Assembly: GCF_030052815.1 (NCBI RefSeq)
Contig: NC_079495.1
Coordinates: forward strand, 31,715,967 to 31,779,966
From: Hevea brasiliensis
Lineage: Eukaryota; Streptophyta; Magnoliopsida; Malpighiales; Euphorbiaceae
Direction: 5' to 3'
Length of the DNA: 64,000 bases
Below, piece after piece: positions 60,319 to 64,000 of this stretch; the stretch's first letter is position 1; each line of letters begins with the position of its first letter. A program made the translations under genes and the position numbers. Below the pieces are notes generated by a model that made no database searches, was not told where the DNA came from, and was given only the letters and a program-made list of their open reading frames with translations.

Positions 60319-62416
60319 TATTAGTAGTATGCCCTAGAGCATATCATTTAGTATGTGTCTTGTACATAATTTTATTAATAAAAGGCATTTCCACTTTTCC
60401 GTTTACATAATATAATTATGTGTAATAGAAAAGGTCCATTGATATTTTGTTAGAAATATTATTCTTAAGTTGTTAAGAATATGAGTGACAATATTTCTAG
60501 CATGAAGTATCATAAATAGGTTCACAATCGAGGATACTTCATAATAAGGACATGACTTATCCAGAAAGATTGTATTCATGTTTGTTCCCAAGTTATTTAT
60601 ATGAGATATAAATAAGATGGAATGGTGAGTCTCATGCCATATAACAAACATGATAGGCACTTATAAATGATAAGTAGGTCAACAGTGACACTTATGACAA
60701 GCACATGGAGTTTACTCTTGTCAATGTTTTGTCATAAATCATATCAGTGCATATAATCTTTAGACCTGAGATAGCACAGTTATCTTGTATATAGGTGGTT
60801 TGAGTTTGATACTGCTTTCATACTTGTACTATGTATGGGTATATGGGCATGTGTTGGCTCCTACTAGTTATATATGGAGGTAGGTGTTGATCAAGATGGA
60901 ATCTGTTCCTCTAAGTAAATAGAGATAAAATCCTATGTTCATTTAATTGTTCTTGATGTTTCAAGTTCTGGCCAGACAGATAGATTTATACAGAAAAGAG
61001 TTTCTGATGAGAAAATCTTTTAATCAAGAACTGGAATTAAAAGAGAACATAATATTCATAGCAAATGGAGTTTGACATAAACCATGACTCCAGCTTGAGT
61101 TGGGATTTTGTAACAGAGAGATTCTAGTGCATGGTAACATATGATTATAGGTTCATTTAAGGTAAACCTTATTACTAATTGGGTGGCCATGGCATGCTAT
61201 GCTAGGTGTTAACCATGGTCTATGAGGTTCATAAAATGATTTAGAGAAATCATTTATGGTAAGAAAGAGTTCTGAAGATATTAAGAGTTGATATCATGTC
61301 TCATTGCCAATTAGTGATGAGCCTAGTAAGTCACACACATACACAAGTTATCACCTATTTAAATATGATTTAATTAATTAATTAAAGAGTTTAATTGATT
61401 AATTAAATAGGTTTGGTTTGCAATTAAATTGCAAAGTCCCTAGCATGACTTGAAACCAAATCTAGATTATTGGATGTGTAGTATAAATTAAATTTATATT
61501 TAAAGTGTTTAAATATGAATTTAATTGATGAGAAATTAATTAATAGAGATTAATTAATTAATTTATATTTGATATAAATTAATTAGAAGAAGAAAATAAT
61601 TATTTTGGGTTAAGAACTCAAAATTAAGACACAGGGGAATTTTTGTCATTTCACAGTGTAACACGTGGCACCATGAGATGGTGACACATGGGATTACACA
61701 TAAGCTTGCCAAATGTTTTTTAATCATGTAAGATGATTAAAATCAAGATTAAATATAGGTTTGACACTTGGCACAATGTGATTGGGTCACTTAAACCTAG
61801 AGCTAATCAAAGGGTGACATGTGGCAAGGGTTTAATGTGTTAACCTAGCTATTTAAGTGTGGTTATGAAAAGAAAAAATAACTAGCAGCCTCTCCTCTCA
61901 TTTGTCACGCCACTTTGAGCCTCTCCAGCTATTCCTCTTCATCTTTCATCAATTCAAAGAGATTAGCCATCAATTTCTTGAATTAAGAACACTAGAAATT
62001 GTTTCTAGTGTCCTGTTTACATCTCTAATCTCTTAAAAGGCAGAACTTGAATTTCTAATTAATAGAAAAAGCTTTAGAGGCTGTTCAAGGGCTTCCATAG
62101 GTGTTCTTGGTGTGGACAAGCTAGAGGGACAACATTTGGTGTCCTGAAGACGAATCTCAAAGGCGCATCACTGCGAGACATCAAGAGGTTAGTGTAATCG
62201 TTCTTGATTTAATCTAGGGTTCTAAAATTAATCTGATTAATTTTAAAATCTTAAATAGCAAATACAGATCCAAAAACATATTAAAAGAGTTTTAATATGT
62301 TGTTTATCATTGAAATCAAATAGATAAAAATAAATCTTGCATGGTGCATGTGACCCTAGGTAAAATTTTTGAATTCAATGGTATAATCTTGTGTTTTTCA
62401 TGCTTCCGTTCCTTCA
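60319..62416 (+). repeat. C4 3' LTR (2098 bp), first dinucleotide TA
   Basis: Very similar to the 5' LTR. It begins TATTAGTAG where the 5' LTR has TGTTAGTAG, a G-to-A change in the terminal TG. Ends CCTTCA, then GATCT. Local differences at 62162-62185 affect a CTGCAG site. Confidence 0.94.
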
Positions 62417-62421
62417 GATCT
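62417..62421. other. Target site duplication of copia C4, right copy
   Basis: GATCT, matching 52861-52865. Confidence 0.95.
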
Positions 62422-62719
62422 CACTCACACTCTGTATGTTCTCATGCTGCTTCTGTAGCTCATTACTCATAGAAGCAAGCATGTAATACTTGGCTCTCAT
62501 ATCATGCTCCTTCCACTTGTCCAAAGTTTTATGTTCCTCTTGAGTGGCCTCTGGAGGTAAGGGACCAGGAACATTCGAGTCTAGAACATATCCAATATGT
62601 TCTAAGTTCAGGACAAGTTTTAAATTTCTTAGCCAATCAGAAAGATTAGGTCCTGTCAACCTATTGTGATCAAGTATGCTCGCAAGGATATTGGATGGTG
62701 GTGGTTGTGGCGTGCTCAT
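62422..62719 (-). pseudogene. C3 gag, N-terminal part
   Basis: Start ATG at 62717-62719 (MSTPQPPPSN, as in C2). The frame is open to the C4 junction: LTGPNLSDWLRNLKLVL, PLPPEATQEEHKTLDKWKEHD, ASMSNELQKQHEN. An upstream in-frame ATG at 62731 would add four residues. This part is undamaged. Confidence 0.9.
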
Positions 62720-64000
62720 TATTATCAGCAAATTAACTGCAGAAAATAATCAGATTAATTAGTAAATGTATCATGTATTTAACCAAAATGTTTATGGTCT
62801 TTTAATCAAATTGGTCCTCCAACTAACTTAGCGAATCCTACACTTCCAAAGTAGAAAATGGAAATCCTAGTTGGATGGATTTCTAGTGGGTGATTGAATT
62901 CTTATAATCTTATTGATCATCCTCAGGCACATCCATTATTGGAATTACAATAAACTATAAGTGAGCAACTCCTTGTCGATCACATCTCATGTGAGGTTCA
63001 ATCCTTTTACCTAGCCCCTAATGCTCAAAATCTCAGGCACATCCATTATTGACTTATCTTGCATTAGTTAAGTTGATCCCATTGAGCCAGTAAACATGCA
63101 AATAATTTTAATGTCCTCAGGCACATCCATTATTGGGCACCAAACCATTTACATATTTACAACATCTCATGCTTAACAATTATTCTTAAGAAAATCTCTT
63201 AAATTAATTGCATCATATGCAAGTATTTAAAATTTCTTAAAATAATTGCCTCAATGGAGGGCCCATGTTATAATTACTTTAATTATACCATTTCTAACTT
63301 AATCATTTCTTTGGAAGATTTTGTGGTCGTCCTAATTACTATTATGGTCTCACTTTGCACATTATCTATTTAGCATGCATATATCACATACTTGCATACA
63401 ATCCTATACATCTCATGCATTCATGGATAAACAATAAATATGGTATGATCATGGACTTACTAAGGGATTCAATTATGAGTCACCAAGAATTGAATCAGGG
63501 CATTCCTAGGTGCATTTCATTCATTCATATTACAACAGTTGCTGAATAAGTACATAATCAATAGTTGATCTTGAATTCCTCTCACTGGTCCCACCAATGC
63601 TCTTGACCTCCTTGATCTTCTTGTAATCTAATTACATAGTAATCCTTGGCATACCAAGGCAAATTTACAAGAACCAAATAAATGAAATTACAACCCAAAA
63701 ATATTACAACCTTTATGATACATGCCACCAAAATAAATTAAAAAAATTAATTAATTTACAACCCAAAGAAATATAAAAGAAATAAATCCAATCACATTGG
63801 TCTTTTATTGTCCATGATCATCCATCATGCATATCACCATTTAACAATTAAATAAAACATACATACTAAGATTAAATTGAATATCTCATATTCAACTTAA
63901 AAATCCATATTTAAATATGATTCAAAAAAATTTAAAAATTCATATTTGAATCACATTCAAACAAATTTAAAAATTCATATTTGAATCACATTCAAATAAA
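62720..64000 (-). other. C3 leader (runs off the right edge)
   Basis: Reverse complement of the copia leader. Three CTCAGGCACATCCAT motifs (near 62929, 63036 and 63117) and the degenerate AT-rich repeats at 63893-64000. No conserved coding frame; the short open frame at 63355-63549 recurs antisense in other leaders without sign of coding. Confidence 0.8.

Larger units (their letters stand above)
52866..62416 (+). mobile_element. Copia element C4 (9551 bp), inserted in C3 gag
   Basis: Complete layout: 5' LTR 52866-54969, primer site, leader, gag, integrase, RT-RNase H, polypurine tract, 3' LTR 60319-62416, flanked by GATCT. It shares with C1 the protease deletion and the 23-bp repeat block (three units). 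By nesting it is the youngest insertion in the right part of the window. Confidence 0.95.
47050..64000 (-). mobile_element. Copia element C3, minus strand, 5' LTR outside window, split by C4
   Basis: 3' LTR 47050-49159, polypurine tract, RNase H, RT, integrase, protease, gag (52301-52860 continuing at 62422-62719), leader to the right edge. It is the only copia copy here that keeps the protease segment between zinc knuckle and integrase. Inserted in C2 integrase; carries C4 in gag with duplication GATCT. Confidence 0.93.

Overview
The window is plant repeat DNA, almost certainly from a eudicot with a large, silenced repeat fraction. I find no host protein gene, rRNA, tRNA or CRISPR array. Nearly every base can be assigned to LTR retrotransposons inserted into one another. 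The support is reverse transcriptase, integrase and gag homology, primer sites matching initiator Met-tRNA (TGGTATCAGAGC), LTR edges TG...CA, and 5-bp target duplications. The organism cannot be named from this sequence.

Left part (1-10638). Element A is a Ty3/gypsy chromovirus of Tekay type on the minus strand. It covers 1-7936: integrase runs off the left edge, then RNase H, RT, protease, gag, primer site and a 3.6-kb 5' LTR. It sits inside LTR remnant X (7937-9993, plus strand). X in turn sits inside LTR remnant C', whose pieces are 9994-10638 and 32484-35046.

Middle (10639-32478). Element B is a second chromovirus of the same family on the minus strand, with both LTRs and target duplication GTTTA. 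Its integrase is split by copia element C1 (15335-24874, plus strand, duplication GTCCC). B ends in a recognisable chromodomain.

Right part (32484-64000). After C' comes a 461-bp scrap of an Athila/Tat-like gypsy RT (35047-35507), then LTR D (35508-37469) of the same family as C'. D is interrupted by copia element C2 (from 37470). C2 carries a 4.2-kb solo LTR (41228-45405, duplication ATAAC) in its leader and is cut at 47049 by copia C3 on the minus strand (47050 to beyond 64000). C3 is itself split in gag by copia C4 (52866-62416, plus strand, duplication GATCT). The deepest stack is therefore Athila fragment > D > C2 > C3 > C4.

All coding regions are broken by stops and frameshifts, mostly of the C-to-T / G-to-A type expected from decay of methylated DNA. 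Two points stand out. (1) Copia copies C1, C2 and C4 all lack the same protease-spanning segment that C3 still has, and C1 and C4 share a 23-bp repeat expansion at the gag zinc knuckle, so a defective copia lineage seems to have kept transposing. (2) In parts of C1, C4 and B, differences from sister copies fall on CTG and CAG and often turn them into CG. This looks like a systematic base-calling error at methylated CHG sites, so some apparent frameshifts may not be real.
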